A stretch of DNA of 64,000 nt from Halobacillus ihumii (GTDB taxonomy: Bacteria; Bacillota; Bacilli; Bacillales; Halobacillaceae): assembly GCF_902726645.1 (NCBI RefSeq), contig NZ_CACVAO010000001.1, positions 1,488,001 to 1,552,000 of the forward strand, in the 5' to 3' direction. The notes under the pieces were generated by a model. That model had not been told where the DNA came from. It did not search any database and saw nothing but the letters and a program-made list of their open reading frames with translations. The translations under genes were made by a program, and so were the position numbers. The number at the start of each line of letters is the position of its first letter. The stretch's first letter is position 1. Of this stretch, positions 54,095-63,945 are shown piece after piece.

Positions 54095-56146
54095 ATGCTA
54101 TTATTTATTCGTTTTAGATGGAAATGGATACGGAGGTCAATGAAAGCAGCTTTCACTTGCTGCATCCTTGGCCTCATTGCGCTCGCAGCTGTGTTCATTT
54201 ATGCAGTCAGCCTCGGCCCTCCTTCCCTTCATACCGAGCAGAATACGATCTACTATGGGTCTGATGGGAAAGTGATTGACGAGGATCACGGGGCGCAGGA
54301 ACGTTACTGGATCAGTAAAGAGGAAATGCCTGAATCCATTGTTCAGGCCACGCTTGCGATCGAGGATCACCGTTTTTATGACCATTGGGGTTTTGACCTC
54401 AGACGTATTGCCTCTGCTGCACTGACTGATTTAAAAGCTATGAAAATGGTAGAAGGAGCCAGTACGATTACCCAGCAGTACGCCCGGAACCTTTATTTGT
54501 CTCATGAGAAAACATGGACGCGGAAACTTAAAGAAGCCTTCTATGCGATGCGTCTTGAAATTTTTTACGAAAAGGATGAGATCATTGAGGGGTATTTAAA
54601 CACGATTTACTATGGGCACGGAGCGTACGGAATTGAAGCGGCCAGCCGCTACTATTTTAATAAGCATGCAGAAGAACTTACCTTAGCTGAGGCTTCAATG
54701 CTTGCGGGAATTCCTAAGGGCCCAAGCTACTATTCTCCTTTAAATAATTCTGAGAATGCAGAAGAGCGCCAGAGTGTTATTCTCTCCCGTATGGAAGACC
54801 TTGGCTACATCTCCGCTGAGAAAGAGCAAAATGCTGTTGCTGTGTCACTCGATTATTATGATCATTCAGGGGAAGCCACGAAAACTGTGGCTCCATACTT
54901 TCAGGACAAAGTGACAGAGGAGGCCGCGAGAGTTCTCGATATAGATGTGGATGCTGTCAAAACGGGCGGATATCACATTTACACGACGTTAAACAAATCA
55001 CATCAGAAAGAACTCGAACAATCCATCGATGAGACGATTGCGAATGGCTCTGAGATTCAAACAGCAAGTGTTATTATGGACAGCCAAACAGGTGCTGTCA
55101 CAGCTTTGGCAGGAGGTAAAGATTACTCAAAGAGTGCCTATAATCGAGTAACCGATGCCCAGAGAATGGTCGGTTCCACAATTAAGCCATTTCTCTACTA
55201 TGCTGCTTTGATGCGTGATTACACTCCGCTGACAATGATTGCAAGTAAGCCAACATCTTTTGAATTGAAGAATGGCAATGTCTACTCACCTAGCAATTAC
55301 AATAATTACTATGCCAACCGTAAAATCACGATGGCACAAGCTTTAGCGTTATCGGACAACATCTATGCCGTGACAACGAACGTTGATATCGGACCTGAGA
55401 ACCTTGTGGAGACATTGCGTACGTTTGGCATTTCAGGCAAGTTACCCGCGGTGCCTTCTTTGGCGCTCGGTAGTGCATCGATCTCACTTTACGAAATGGT
55501 CGATGGCTACATGCGGATGGTCAGTGGATCTGCAGCTGTTCGAGCTCACACGATAACTAAGATTACCGACCGTCATGGTAACGTCGTGTATAAGTACAAA
55601 CTGAACACAGACACCGAGAAATCAATTGATCCTAACACCGCCTTTACGGTGACGCATATGATGACAGGGATGTTTGATACAGCTCTCAATGGCTATATGA
55701 GTGTGACAGGAGCAAGTATTGCCGATCAACTGACACGTATGTATGGCGGTAAATCAGGAACAACAGATGCAGACAGCTGGATGATTGGATTCAGCCCGCA
55801 ATATATCATGGGAGTGTGGACAGGATATGATGACAACCGTGATATTACCAAAACAGCTGAACACCAATACTCGAAGCAGTTATGGGCCAGTACAATGGAA
55901 ACAATTCACCAGCCGCTTCCTGTCGCAGCCTTTACTCCAACCCCAGGCGTGAAAGGAGTATATATTAACCCTAAAACTGGTAAACTCTCCGGTCCAGGCT
56001 GTCCGGAAGAAAGACTCGTCTACATGGCTGAAGAAAACATTCCAACCGAAACCTGTGAACCAAACCAAAAAAGCGATGAAGAACAAATTAACGAAGAACT
56101 CCAAGACGACTCCTGGCTAGACGGCATCGTCGACTGGTTCTCCTAA
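54095..56146 (+). CDS. class A penicillin-binding protein (PbpG-like)
   Basis: 683 residues. Membrane helix at about 17-38; glycosyltransferase 51 domain with catalytic Glu90 in EDHRFYDHWGF and STITQQYARN; transpeptidase with S361-T-I-K364, SDN at 420-422 and KSGT near 555. Position opposite speE matches B. subtilis pbpG (ywhE), used in sporulation, but general peptidoglycan polymerisation is equally possible. TAGGAG precedes the ATG. Ends directly before palindrome copy 3. Confidence 0.93.
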   Translation: MLLFIRFRWKWIRRSMKAAFTCCILGLIALAAVFIYAVSLGPPSLHTEQNTIYYGSDGKVIDEDHGAQERYWISKEEMPESIVQATLAIEDHRFYDHWGFDLRRIASAALTDLKAMKMVEGASTITQQYARNLYLSHEKTWTRKLKEAFYAMRLEIFYEKDEIIEGYLNTIYYGHGAYGIEAASRYYFNKHAEELTLAEASMLAGIPKGPSYYSPLNNSENAEERQSVILSRMEDLGYISAEKEQNAVAVSLDYYDHSGEATKTVAPYFQDKVTEEAARVLDIDVDAVKTGGYHIYTTLNKSHQKELEQSIDETIANGSEIQTASVIMDSQTGAVTALAGGKDYSKSAYNRVTDAQRMVGSTIKPFLYYAALMRDYTPLTMIASKPTSFELKNGNVYSPSNYNNYYANRKITMAQALALSDNIYAVTTNVDIGPENLVETLRTFGISGKLPAVPSLALGSASISLYEMVDGYMRMVSGSAAVRAHTITKITDRHGNVVYKYKLNTDTEKSIDPNTAFTVTHMMTGMFDTALNGYMSVTGASIADQLTRMYGGKSGTTDADSWMIGFSPQYIMGVWTGYDDNRDITKTAEHQYSKQLWASTMETIHQPLPVAAFTPTPGVKGVYINPKTGKLSGPGCPEERLVYMAEENIPTETCEPNQKSDEEQINEELQDDSWLDGIVDWFS

Positions 56147-56158
56147 TATACCCATTTC

Positions 56159-56203
56159 CTTCCACCTCAGGTCATCCAGTTTCTGGATGACCTGAGGTGG
56201 AAG
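56159..56203. repeat. palindromic intergenic repeat, copy 3
   Basis: Perfect 21-bp arms around TTT, beginning 12 bp after the PBP stop codon. Shares the core TTCCACCTCAGGTCATCCA with copies 1 and 2. Confidence 0.92.
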
Positions 56204-56510
56204 TTTTAACCATTCGTGCGATTAATCTGAATATTCACATAATAATAAACAAAGAAAACGACCGGTGACTAGCCGATCGTCTTCTTTGTCCTAGTAATAC
56301 ATGTAAAACCCATGTTGTACTTAATATATTATTCGAACAGCTTGTTCGTCAAGATTCGTTGCCCGAAAAGCTGCTTATTTCATGTGAACATTTTGTGAAC
56401 TTTTTTCAAATCTTTCGTGAATGGGCTCCCCTCGCTATTTCGCCAATCCAGCCCTTTTTCACATGCTCTGCGGAGAATTGCATTTAACGAGCCAGTCTGG
56501 CAATTTTTAA
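56204..56510. other. convergent intergenic region after the PBP gene
   Basis: Holds a hairpin at 56249-56289 (ACAAAGAAAACGACC with a matching GATCGTCTTCTTTGT arm; no T run), a CGAAC-N5-GTTCG palindrome at 56334, and a TGTGAACATTTTGTGAAC direct repeat at 56383 like the one at 2433. No gene recognised. Confidence 0.5.
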
Positions 56511-56555
56511 AAACACAAAAAAGACGCTTCCCCTTTCTAAACAGGAAGCGTCTCC
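56511..56555 (-). terminator. intrinsic terminator of ywhD
   Basis: AGACGCTTCC and GGAAGCGTCT arms with a 12-base loop; six T follow on the minus strand. Confidence 0.85.
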
Positions 56556-56559
56556 TTCA

Positions 56560-57108
56560 TTATTTGAACCCAAGTTGATCTTTCAACTCTTGATTTGAAT
56601 TCTCCCAGAGCTCAGGTTTGAAATCACGCAAATATTCCCCTAAAATACGCTTCGATTTCTCATCCATATGTTCCAAAACAAAGCGCCCTTTTAGTGATTT
56701 ATCCATTTGATTCACGTGCTCAGGCATTGATTTGTAGCCGCGGCGAATTTCACGATCAACAACAAGTTCACTACCTGACACGCCATAATAGCAAGGTTTC
56801 CCGCCACGATGGTCGACCGTCACCCATGCAATCCAATACAGTTTGCCATTTGGAACTTCTGATCGCTCAGGTTGAAAGCGAACGCGCTTTTCGACCTTGC
56901 TTCGGGCGTGAAGAGCGCCCATGTCCACAAACGCCTCTTCTTCATTAGGATCAACAATTACAGGCGTCATGTTCTCCAGGCTGATAGACCCCACGCCGTA
57001 TCCTCCGTGACCATCAGTGGAGTCATCTTTTATTATCGTAAATTGATTTTTCTTCTTATCATTACTTTCGCCTTCATCTTTATTTTTAAATTGATCAAAT
57101 TCTTTCAT
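56560..57108 (-). CDS. ywhD: YwhD family protein
   Basis: 182 residues. Family of unknown function restricted to Bacillales; conserved pieces FTIIKDDSTDGHGGYGVGSI and VDMGALHARSKVEKRVRF. I prefer the ATG at 57108, because the ATG at 57120 directly abuts AAGGAGG. Position between pbpG and ywhB is conserved. Confidence 0.85.
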   Translation of the reverse strand: MKEFDQFKNKDEGESNDKKKNQFTIIKDDSTDGHGGYGVGSISLENMTPVIVDPNEEEAFVDMGALHARSKVEKRVRFQPERSEVPNGKLYWIAWVTVDHRGGKPCYYGVSGSELVVDREIRRGYKSMPEHVNQMDKSLKGRFVLEHMDEKSKRILGEYLRDFKPELWENSNQELKDQLGFK

Positions 57109-57281
57109 TCTAAATGACATCCTCCTTCTAGACTGCTGTTGCTTCTACTTTAACATACACATGTCCTACTTTTCACTCAACAAAAACTCCAATAATTCTC
57201 AACCGGACAGGCAGGAATTTAGCACTTTTTGCAGAAGAAAGTACAGTGATCCAATTAACGCTTTAAAGGGAGAGAAACAAT

Positions 57282-57464
57282 ATGCCTATTATTACCGTAC
57301 AAATGCTCGAAGGCCGAACCGATGATCAGAAGAAAGCTTTAGTTGAAAGGGTAACCGATGCCGTGACAGATACAACAGGGGCCCGTAAAGAAGCGGTCAC
57401 TGTCGTAATTGAAGAAATGGCGAAGCAACATTATGGTGTCGCAGGGAAACGATTGGTTGATTAA
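57282..57464 (+). CDS. ywhB: 4-oxalocrotonate tautomerase-like enzyme (YwhB)
   Basis: 60 residues. Catalytic Pro directly after Met (MPIITVQMLEGR), Arg39-type residues in ARKEAVTVVIEEM. A small tautomerase homohexamer; its natural substrate is unclear. GGGAGAG precedes the ATG. Confidence 0.9.
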   Translation: MPIITVQMLEGRTDDQKKALVERVTDAVTDTTGARKEAVTVVIEEMAKQHYGVAGKRLVD

Positions 57465-57581
57465 ATCACAGGAATTTTTTCGATATAAGATGATAAGAGG
57501 AATGCCTTCAATGTTTCAAAATTCTCACAAGTGGAAGGCAGTCTTATAGAATGACAAACATATGAGAGGAAGGGATACAAA

Positions 57582-57992
57582 ATGAACAAATTATCCTTAG
57601 AAACTGCGAAAAAATTAATTGATAGTGCTGAGAAAGAAGCCAGCAATCTAGATGTGGCTATGGTAATTTCGATCCTTGATGATGGCGGAAACTTAATCGC
57701 CGTCCATCGCATGGATGATGCATGGCTTGCCAGTGTTGACATCGCCCAGAATAAAGCTTGGACTTCTGTAGCCCTTAAGATGCCTACCTCTGACTTAGCA
57801 GATGCAACAGTGCCAAAGGCCGAGCTTTACGGACTGAATACGACCAATAACGGACGTATTGTTGTGTTTGGCGGCGGCATCCCGCTCGTTAAGGAAGGAA
57901 AAGTTGTTGGAGCAGTAGGCGTCAGCGGCAGCAAAGTAGAACATGATGTGCAAGTGGCTGAGGCGGCCGTTAAAGCTTTCGAAACTTTGTAA
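57582..57992 (+). CDS. HbpS/GlcG family protein (possible haem-binding)
   Basis: 136 residues with no signal peptide. ISILDDGGNLIAVHRMDDAW and FGGGIPLVKEGKVVGAVGVSG are the GlcG/HbpS signature. Members bind haem or lie in glycolate loci; neither context is here. AGAGGAAGG precedes the ATG; ywhB ends 117 bp upstream on the same strand. Confidence 0.85.
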   Translation: MNKLSLETAKKLIDSAEKEASNLDVAMVISILDDGGNLIAVHRMDDAWLASVDIAQNKAWTSVALKMPTSDLADATVPKAELYGLNTTNNGRIVVFGGGIPLVKEGKVVGAVGVSGSKVEHDVQVAEAAVKAFETL

Positions 57993-58067
57993 ATTAAAAA
58001 GGTTACTTAGAAGCGAATGAGGTCTATTCACCTGTTCGCTATCCCCTTTAATAACGTGTCTAAACTC

Positions 58068-58114
58068 AAAACAAAACCCGTATTGCCTTAAAGGTAATAC
58101 GGGTTTGTTTTAAG
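58068..58114. terminator. bidirectional intrinsic terminator between HbpS-like gene and yitT
   Basis: AAACCCGTATTGCC and GGTAATACGGGTTT arms around TTAA with A run before and T run after. Confidence 0.85.
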
Positions 58115-58231
58115 CAATTTTATCACGAAAAAATTAGTCATCTACTATTCCCTTGAGTTCTTTCTACTATTAAAATTGATAGAGCAGGATCTTCTTAATG
58201 ATCAAAACTGCTTTTAATTAGGTGCAGAACA

Positions 58232-59050
58232 TTATGATCTCCTGAAGTTCCCTACTACTTCAACCGTTTCACTTACGCTGACAAAGGCTCTCGGATCGAC
58301 ACTAGATATAAGAGACTTCACTATAGCTAATTCATAACGAGAAATAACCGTGTATAGCACTTTACGCTCAGTATTAGAATAGCCGCCCTGCCCATCCATG
58401 ACAGTAACACCACGAATTAAATTTCCAAGCAGCTCATCTTTTACTTCCTGCCCACGATCCGTAACCACCATCAAATTCAATTTAATATGACGGGTGTGAA
58501 CACGGTCTATAACAATTCCGGTAATATAAATCGATGCCATTGTATATAGCGCAAGATCCCAAGCAAAGATAAACCCGGATATAAACACAACGATACTATT
58601 CAGGCCAAAAATTAATCCACCTAGAGGAATATCACGCTTTTGAGTGAGCACAAGTCCAATAACATCAAATCCTCCAGTTGATCCGTAAAATCTTATAATA
58701 AAACCGATAGATATACCGGCAATGACCCCTCCAAACACCGCGGATAATAAAGCATCATCGGTAACCTTCATTACCGGGATATACTGCATAGCTATAGAAG
58801 TGGTAAGAACAGAAAATATACTGTTCCATATAAATTCCTTACCTACCTTCATCCATCCAATAATTAAAATAGGGATATTTAAAATAACAAGCCAAATACC
58901 AGCGTTTATGGGAGAAAGCAGCCCAAAAACCATGGCAAGACCTGTTACGCCACCTGTTAATACCTCATGAGGGAGTAAGAACATATTAAAAGCAAAACCT
59001 AAAGCAATAGAAAATACAAATAGTACAGCATATTTATATAAATGGTTCAT
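58232..59050 (-). CDS. YitT family membrane protein
   Basis: 272 residues: five or six membrane helices (to about 190), then a cytosolic DUF2179 domain with VMDGQGGYSNTERKVLYTV. Function unknown. The ATG at 59050 lies nine bases after CGGAGG. It stands alone. Confidence 0.88.
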   Translation of the reverse strand: MNHLYKYAVLFVFSIALGFAFNMFLLPHEVLTGGVTGLAMVFGLLSPINAGIWLVILNIPILIIGWMKVGKEFIWNSIFSVLTTSIAMQYIPVMKVTDDALLSAVFGGVIAGISIGFIIRFYGSTGGFDVIGLVLTQKRDIPLGGLIFGLNSIVVFISGFIFAWDLALYTMASIYITGIVIDRVHTRHIKLNLMVVTDRGQEVKDELLGNLIRGVTVMDGQGGYSNTERKVLYTVISRYELAIVKSLISSVDPRAFVSVSETVEVVGNFRRS

Positions 59051-59287
59051 TGATTTTAACCTCCGATCCGGATATAGCTGGAACACTTAATGAATTCTAG
59101 TGGCCATACTATTAAAAGTCAATATCATTTTAATAGGGCCAAAGTCTCTTTTATCACTAGTGCGACGCCCTTTTCCGGAGAGGTCATTTGGTTCCTTAAA
59201 CTATCTATCACTTAACATATGTACAATGAATCTTAAGAGGGAGTTACTTAATCAATTCATACAAATAACGCCAAACTAACTTAGTGT

Positions 59288-59977
59288 TTAAACGTCATCC
59301 ATCTTCCTTCCCACTGGGACAAGATATAAGGTTGAAAGATCAGCTTCTCCCGGCAGCACACTGCTGTTTAAATACTCATCAACAAATCCTCCAATGGGTA
59401 CTATTGCTTTATTTAGACTAACAGCGACCAGCTGCATATTTTGCACCATATGTCCCGCTTCCATTAAGCAAAAACGATAGCCTCGCTCCCCATATTGATC
59501 TACTGCATAGGTTAAGTCGGCTGCAACAATGACGCAGAAATTATATTCAATGCTCTCTTGCACCAACGCATCGGTTACGTCGTTATTTCCGTTAACAAAT
59601 GTTAATGCATGTTCATTGGCGTGATACTTGTAAAGACCTGGCTGCAAATGGGCAACCTCTTTAACGGCTATAAATAGTTCATTGCTATAAAGCTGTCCGG
59701 CAGACGGATAAGCCCTCCTGCCCGTTTCATCCTCGAGAGCCCCAACAGACCACTTTAAAAAAGTCCCAAGAATGTCTTTATCTAATCCTTTATCGCGACC
59801 GATGGATTTCGAAGATTCTCTAGATTGAATGCCCCCAGCCAACTCCCCAGGCACCCTGCTGTAGCGTAGCGGAATAAAATCTTCAAGTTTTACATCCTTC
59901 TCTACCTGTTTAGAGGAAGGATTACATACAGGTGGCCAGCCTGACTCTTTATGATACCTTTTGAAATAACTGTCCAT
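59288..59977 (-). CDS. SagB-type FMN oxidoreductase, stand-alone
   Basis: 229 residues, nitroreductase fold. YPSAGQLYSNELFIA, PGLYKY, YGERGYRFCLMEAGHMVQNM and PIGGF are the SagB/ThcOx signature (FMN-dependent azoline oxidation in thiazole/oxazole peptide pathways). No YcaO, cyclodehydratase or short precursor gene is visible nearby. It follows the DinB gene by 50 bp, so the two may be co-transcribed. Confidence 0.85.
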   Translation of the reverse strand: MDSYFKRYHKESGWPPVCNPSSKQVEKDVKLEDFIPLRYSRVPGELAGGIQSRESSKSIGRDKGLDKDILGTFLKWSVGALEDETGRRAYPSAGQLYSNELFIAVKEVAHLQPGLYKYHANEHALTFVNGNNDVTDALVQESIEYNFCVIVAADLTYAVDQYGERGYRFCLMEAGHMVQNMQLVAVSLNKAIVPIGGFVDEYLNSSVLPGEADLSTLYLVPVGRKMDDV

Positions 59978-60027
59978 AACCTGATCACTCCTATCTGGAT
60001 TTAACTTTTAACAGGCTGCTACCTTTC

Positions 60028-60531
60028 TTAAAGCATTTTCCTAATTATGCGCATTTGACCTCTATGATTAATTTCATCCTCAAACACGTGAAACCAGATA
60101 AAGTAATGATTCGAGTTGTGATTGTCCCATAACCTTTCTTCATACAGCCATTCATCGTCCAGTTTTTGAAATTCTTTTAATGTACGGTTTCGAACTTCAT
60201 CTAATTTCTCTATATAAAACTCAAGAGAGTTCCCTTTAATTTCCTGCCTGCCTTGTTCACCAAGCTCATATGCCGCCCCCCATTCAACAGCTTCTTCCTT
60301 ATTTGGGCGTCTGTTTTCAAAAATCTCAATCTGAAAACCCACTTCAACAGCAGCAATATGTAGTAATAAGGCGCTTATAGAGTTCCCATCTTCACTCGGT
60401 AAAAAATCAAGTTCCTTGGTGCTTAACCCCTCCACAGCCTGTAAGGTTGTGTATCTTGCATAATTCATCATAGATACAAGATGTCCTATTTGCGGGGTAT
60501 AACTATTACTCTTTTCTATCTTAAATTCCAT
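60028..60531 (-). CDS. DinB family protein
   Basis: 167 residues, four-helix bundle. Metal-site histidines are in LLLHIAAVE (about 58) and in FHVFEDEINHRGQM near the C-terminus. Members include thiol transferases and unknowns. The ATG at 60531 is six bases after AAGGGG; an ATG six bases upstream abuts that site. Possibly an operon with the SagB gene. Confidence 0.85.
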   Translation of the reverse strand: MEFKIEKSNSYTPQIGHLVSMMNYARYTTLQAVEGLSTKELDFLPSEDGNSISALLLHIAAVEVGFQIEIFENRRPNKEEAVEWGAAYELGEQGRQEIKGNSLEFYIEKLDEVRNRTLKEFQKLDDEWLYEERLWDNHNSNHYFIWFHVFEDEINHRGQMRIIRKML

Positions 60532-60677
60532 TGCCATCCCCTTACTTTTTTCAAAACTATATATTCAACTAAACCACAGCCTCCTAGCCTCTTCATCCGA
60601 CAACTCCAAACGCTTAATAAAAAACAAATGAAGCGGTTCTTCTTTTTCCCATTCCTGATAAAAGCCGATTAAATTCT

Positions 60678-61340
60678 CTAAGTTTCCCTCACAATACTCC
60701 TCGACAGAGTTTTTACCGTTTCAGCACTACGCCAATAATCGTAAAAATCACCGGCATAATCGAGACTCTCTCCCTGCCTATATCCTGACTTCCCAAATTG
60801 GTCCAGCGTATATTCTCCGTAATCTTCTTTGTAAGCTTCGATCAGAAGATTTTCCACTTCTGTAATCTCCTTAAATTTTTCCCCAGACAACATCAGTTTT
60901 CGCGGAATATATTCACACATTCCTTCCTCGAACCACATATTCTCTTCGTCACCTTCAAAGTCATCATGGAAGAAGTCGGCATGATGTGTAAGCTCATGTG
61001 CTGCAATCATGGCAACATCAACTTCCTCAAGCGAGGAGTAATACTCTACCGCCTTTGCAACTTCTTTCCCGACGGTTGATGATAAAAAGATCTCCCTCCA
61101 AGCATCTGTTAGCGGATTCAAGTGGATCAAATCCCTCGAAGTATAAGCAGGCAATGGAATTTCTGAATAAAGTTCGGTTGCTGATTTGAGATCGTGGAAG
61201 ACAATTCCTCTTGGATAGTCAAAAGTCGTCAGTTTTTCTAAATCGTCAGCAAAATCGTGTAATGATTCGATTATTTTTCTGCCACTTTCCTCAATTTCTT
61301 TAACATATGACGTATCTGTGACCGATACAGCGTATTTCAT
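60678..61340 (-). CDS. gluzincin-like putative metalloprotease, probably frameshifted near its 3' end
   Basis: 220 residues as read. HELTH at 115-119 with a Glu about 20 residues later (WFEEGMCEY) fits a zinc gluzincin; no signal peptide. Just before the stop there is an A5 run (around 60718); one added base would continue the frame past the present stop, with VEEYCEGNLENLIGFYQEW and more down to a stop at 60565-60567. The true product is probably about 50 residues longer at that end. Confidence 0.7.
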   Translation of the reverse strand: MKYAVSVTDTSYVKEIEESGRKIIESLHDFADDLEKLTTFDYPRGIVFHDLKSATELYSEIPLPAYTSRDLIHLNPLTDAWREIFLSSTVGKEVAKAVEYYSSLEEVDVAMIAAHELTHHADFFHDDFEGDEENMWFEEGMCEYIPRKLMLSGEKFKEITEVENLLIEAYKEDYGEYTLDQFGKSGYRQGESLDYAGDFYDYWRSAETVKTLSRSIVRET

Positions 61341-61435
61341 AACACTTCCTCCAAACCATTAATAGCATTCCAAATTAAAATTCTATAAAATTCCTGAAAA
61401 TTCCTTCTATTTCTTCATAAATCGCCCGCCCCACC

Positions 61436-61449
61436 GGAGAACGTTTTCA
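61436..61449. promoter_or_regulatory. near-perfect cre-like site
   Basis: GGAGAACGTTTTCA matches 13 of 14 cre positions, about 95 bp upstream of the gluzincin-like gene. Single mismatch at position 1. Confidence 0.35.
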
Positions 61450-61458
61450 ACGATATCT

Positions 61459-61920
61459 TTAACTATTTTCCTCTAAGGTATCGTGACTGCCCGCTTGTTC
61501 AGATTTCCTTCCAATCGATTCAAACAGTACATAGCCCAAAACTACTCCAACAATTGTAAGTAAAACAGTGCCGCCTGAACCAGATAACATAATGGTTCTG
61601 GATAACGGCAAATGCCCGCCAATTTTTGTGAAGTAATACAATATAGGAATGACAAAGATATAGAGAGCAGGAAGGCCAATGGCAGCGAATTTGATTACAT
61701 CAAAATGTAATACTCCCCCTCTCTTAAGCCGGCTAATCATCTGTGGAAGTCCAAACAACATTCCCATAATAAGCGGATAAATGAGCGAGAAAATCATTAA
61801 TGGGATCATGTTATAAGAGGTTTCGGCTTTTTCTATTAAATGATTCATATAAAATAACCCGCCCAATAACACAGCTACCATCACCGCTGAATATAAAAGG
61901 CAGCACAGAAATTTCTTCAT
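61459..61920 (-). CDS. membrane protein of unknown function
   Basis: 153 residues, four predicted membrane helices (about 5-25, 39-58, 77-97, 112-132) and a charged C-terminal tail. No family recognised. It begins 28 bp after the esterase gene on the same strand, so they may be co-transcribed. Confidence 0.68.
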   Translation of the reverse strand: MKKFLCCLLYSAVMVAVLLGGLFYMNHLIEKAETSYNMIPLMIFSLIYPLIMGMLFGLPQMISRLKRGGVLHFDVIKFAAIGLPALYIFVIPILYYFTKIGGHLPLSRTIMLSGSGGTVLLTIVGVVLGYVLFESIGRKSEQAGSHDTLEENS

Positions 61921-61948
61921 AATACTCTCTCCTCTCTTTTCACCTTTG

Positions 61949-62743
61949 CTAAAATCCCCCGCTTATGTTCCGAAAGTCCGGGAACAAAAAAGTCATCATA
62001 TCCGGAACTCTTTTCCTGAAAAATGAATAATGATGTTCAGCACCTTCTACTACTTCAAACCTTGTATTCTCTATTTTCCTGCCAAGCAATTCATAGATCG
62101 ATTGATTTGATTCGAAAAACTTTCGATTAATCCATTCATCATTGGTTTCGCTAGTTCCGCAATCAAGATAAAACTGTTCAATCCCTGATAAGCTAGATTT
62201 CTTAATTAACTGTTCCATTTCCTCTTGATTCCGCCAAAAAGCTGAAGATAAAACAGCAACTTTGGAAAAGGTTTCAGGGTAACGACAGGCAGCATAAGTG
62301 GAAATCAGCCCGCCTAACGATACACCTGCCATCGCAGTATTATATTCAATCGTCCGGTAGCTGCGATCTATCAAAGGTTTGAGCTCGCTGACAATAAACT
62401 CTATGTATGCTCCCCCTTTACCTCCAAACTCACTATTCTGCCCGGTGATCATTTGGCTGAATTCACCGCCCGTCCACGGACAATATTCATTCACTCTATC
62501 TTCTTTAATCGGATTGCCATCAATAGCTACGACAATCACATCAAGCTCACATTTATCTAGAAAATCTCTCAGGCCAAGGGAGGCTCCCCCAACAGCGTCG
62601 TGATCCTCAAAGACATTTTGGCCATCGTGCATATACAAAACAGGATACTGCCTTTTCGCCTCATGATACCCCATTGGTAAATAGACTCTAACGACTCGTT
62701 CTTGACTAAAAGGAGGAATATATACAGTGAATTTTTCTAACAT
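61949..62743 (-). CDS. alpha/beta-hydrolase esterase (Fes/YbbA-like putative esterase)
   Basis: 264 residues. Nucleophile Ser142 in GVSLGG, likely Asp194 (DCGTSE) and His237/238 (GAEHHYSFF). The LYMHDGQNVFED start is typical of the Esterase_D family that includes siderophore and acyl esterases. No siderophore genes are adjacent, so the substrate is unknown. Confidence 0.85.
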   Translation of the reverse strand: MLEKFTVYIPPFSQERVVRVYLPMGYHEAKRQYPVLYMHDGQNVFEDHDAVGGASLGLRDFLDKCELDVIVVAIDGNPIKEDRVNEYCPWTGGEFSQMITGQNSEFGGKGGAYIEFIVSELKPLIDRSYRTIEYNTAMAGVSLGGLISTYAACRYPETFSKVAVLSSAFWRNQEEMEQLIKKSSLSGIEQFYLDCGTSETNDEWINRKFFESNQSIYELLGRKIENTRFEVVEGAEHHYSFFRKRVPDMMTFLFPDFRNISGGF

Positions 62744-62847
62744 TTGATCACCCTTTGCTCTTCTTTTTCATCCAAACTTTGAGTTTTTTTATGATTATGC
62801 GATAATATACGGAAAATATTTTGCACGATCTGTAAAGGAGTTTCGTT

Positions 62848-63930
62848 ATGACATCCAATTGGGCCCATTTGAAGACATGGGGTTTCTGGCAGGATGCTCT
62901 GCTAGTCGCCGTAGTCATCTTTGCCATTTTCGCCTTGAAGGGGATCCTGAATAATATACTCATTCGCACCATCAAACATAACACCCGAATTCAGCACGCC
63001 TTCACTTCTTTTATCAATTGGGCAGCCTACAATGGCATCTTTCTTTTTCTATTGATCTATTTTTCAAAAACAAAGTGGCTGTTTCAAGCTTTTTTCACTA
63101 TAGGCGAGGTTAAGATTTCGGTATTTTTGATCGTAATTGCCTACCTGATTATTTCATTGGCTAACCGCCTTTCAAAGACATTAAATCATTTCTTACTGCC
63201 GACGGTTTATGAGCGCTACCATCTTGATCGTGGAGTTCGATTTACGTTGGAGCGAATCTTCCACTACATCATTATGGTTATTGCTGTCATTATCAGTTTG
63301 ACAACCGTAGGAATCGACTTGAGCGCCCTGACGGTTTTCGCCGGGGTCGTCGGTGTTGGAATTGGCTTTGGAATGCAAAATATTGCCTCTAATTTCATTT
63401 CTGGTTTGATTATTCTGTTCGAAAGGCCGATTAAGGTCGGAGATCGCATTATTGTCAATGATGTTATAGGTGATGTGGAGAAAATTAACATGCGGGCGAC
63501 AATTATTCGAACGATCGAAAATGAACACATTATCATGCCGAACTCATATTTTCTAGAAGAGCAAGTTGTGAACCGATCTTATAGCGACCCACGCCTTCGT
63601 CTTACCATTCCTGTCGGTGTCGCCTACGGAACAGATGTTCATCAAGTCAAACAACTACTTGAAAGTGTAGCTGAAGATATTCAACAAACAACTGAAAGTG
63701 TGTTAAAAGAACCGAAAGCGTTTGTTAACTTTACAGGATTTGGCGAGTCCTCCCTAGATTTCGAACTATTTATCTGGATTTCTAATCCTGAAGAAGTGAT
63801 TCGTATAAGAAGTGATATCAACTTTCGAATTCACGATAAACTGCAAAAGCATGAAATTGAAATTCCATTTCCTCAACGAGATCTGCACCTTAGAAGCGTC
63901 GCCAAAGATGCTGTGGATTGGAAAAAATAA
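62848..63930 (+). CDS. small-conductance mechanosensitive channel (MscS family)
   Basis: 360 residues. N-terminal membrane helices (about 14-34, 50-70, 85-105, 142-162), pore helix region GVVGVGIGFGMQNIASNF at about 171-188, then the MscS beta domain and C-terminal domain. Releases solutes on osmotic downshift. AAAGGAG lies before the ATG. Confidence 0.92.
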   Translation: MTSNWAHLKTWGFWQDALLVAVVIFAIFALKGILNNILIRTIKHNTRIQHAFTSFINWAAYNGIFLFLLIYFSKTKWLFQAFFTIGEVKISVFLIVIAYLIISLANRLSKTLNHFLLPTVYERYHLDRGVRFTLERIFHYIIMVIAVIISLTTVGIDLSALTVFAGVVGVGIGFGMQNIASNFISGLIILFERPIKVGDRIIVNDVIGDVEKINMRATIIRTIENEHIIMPNSYFLEEQVVNRSYSDPRLRLTIPVGVAYGTDVHQVKQLLESVAEDIQQTTESVLKEPKAFVNFTGFGESSLDFELFIWISNPEEVIRIRSDINFRIHDKLQKHEIEIPFPQRDLHLRSVAKDAVDWKK

Positions 63931-63945
63931 TAATTCACCTAAAGG

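Noticed and set aside
56334..56348. LexA box CGAACAGCTTGTTCG
   Set aside because: Spacing between half-sites is five, while the Bacillus LexA box needs four, and it lies between converging genes, not in a promoter.
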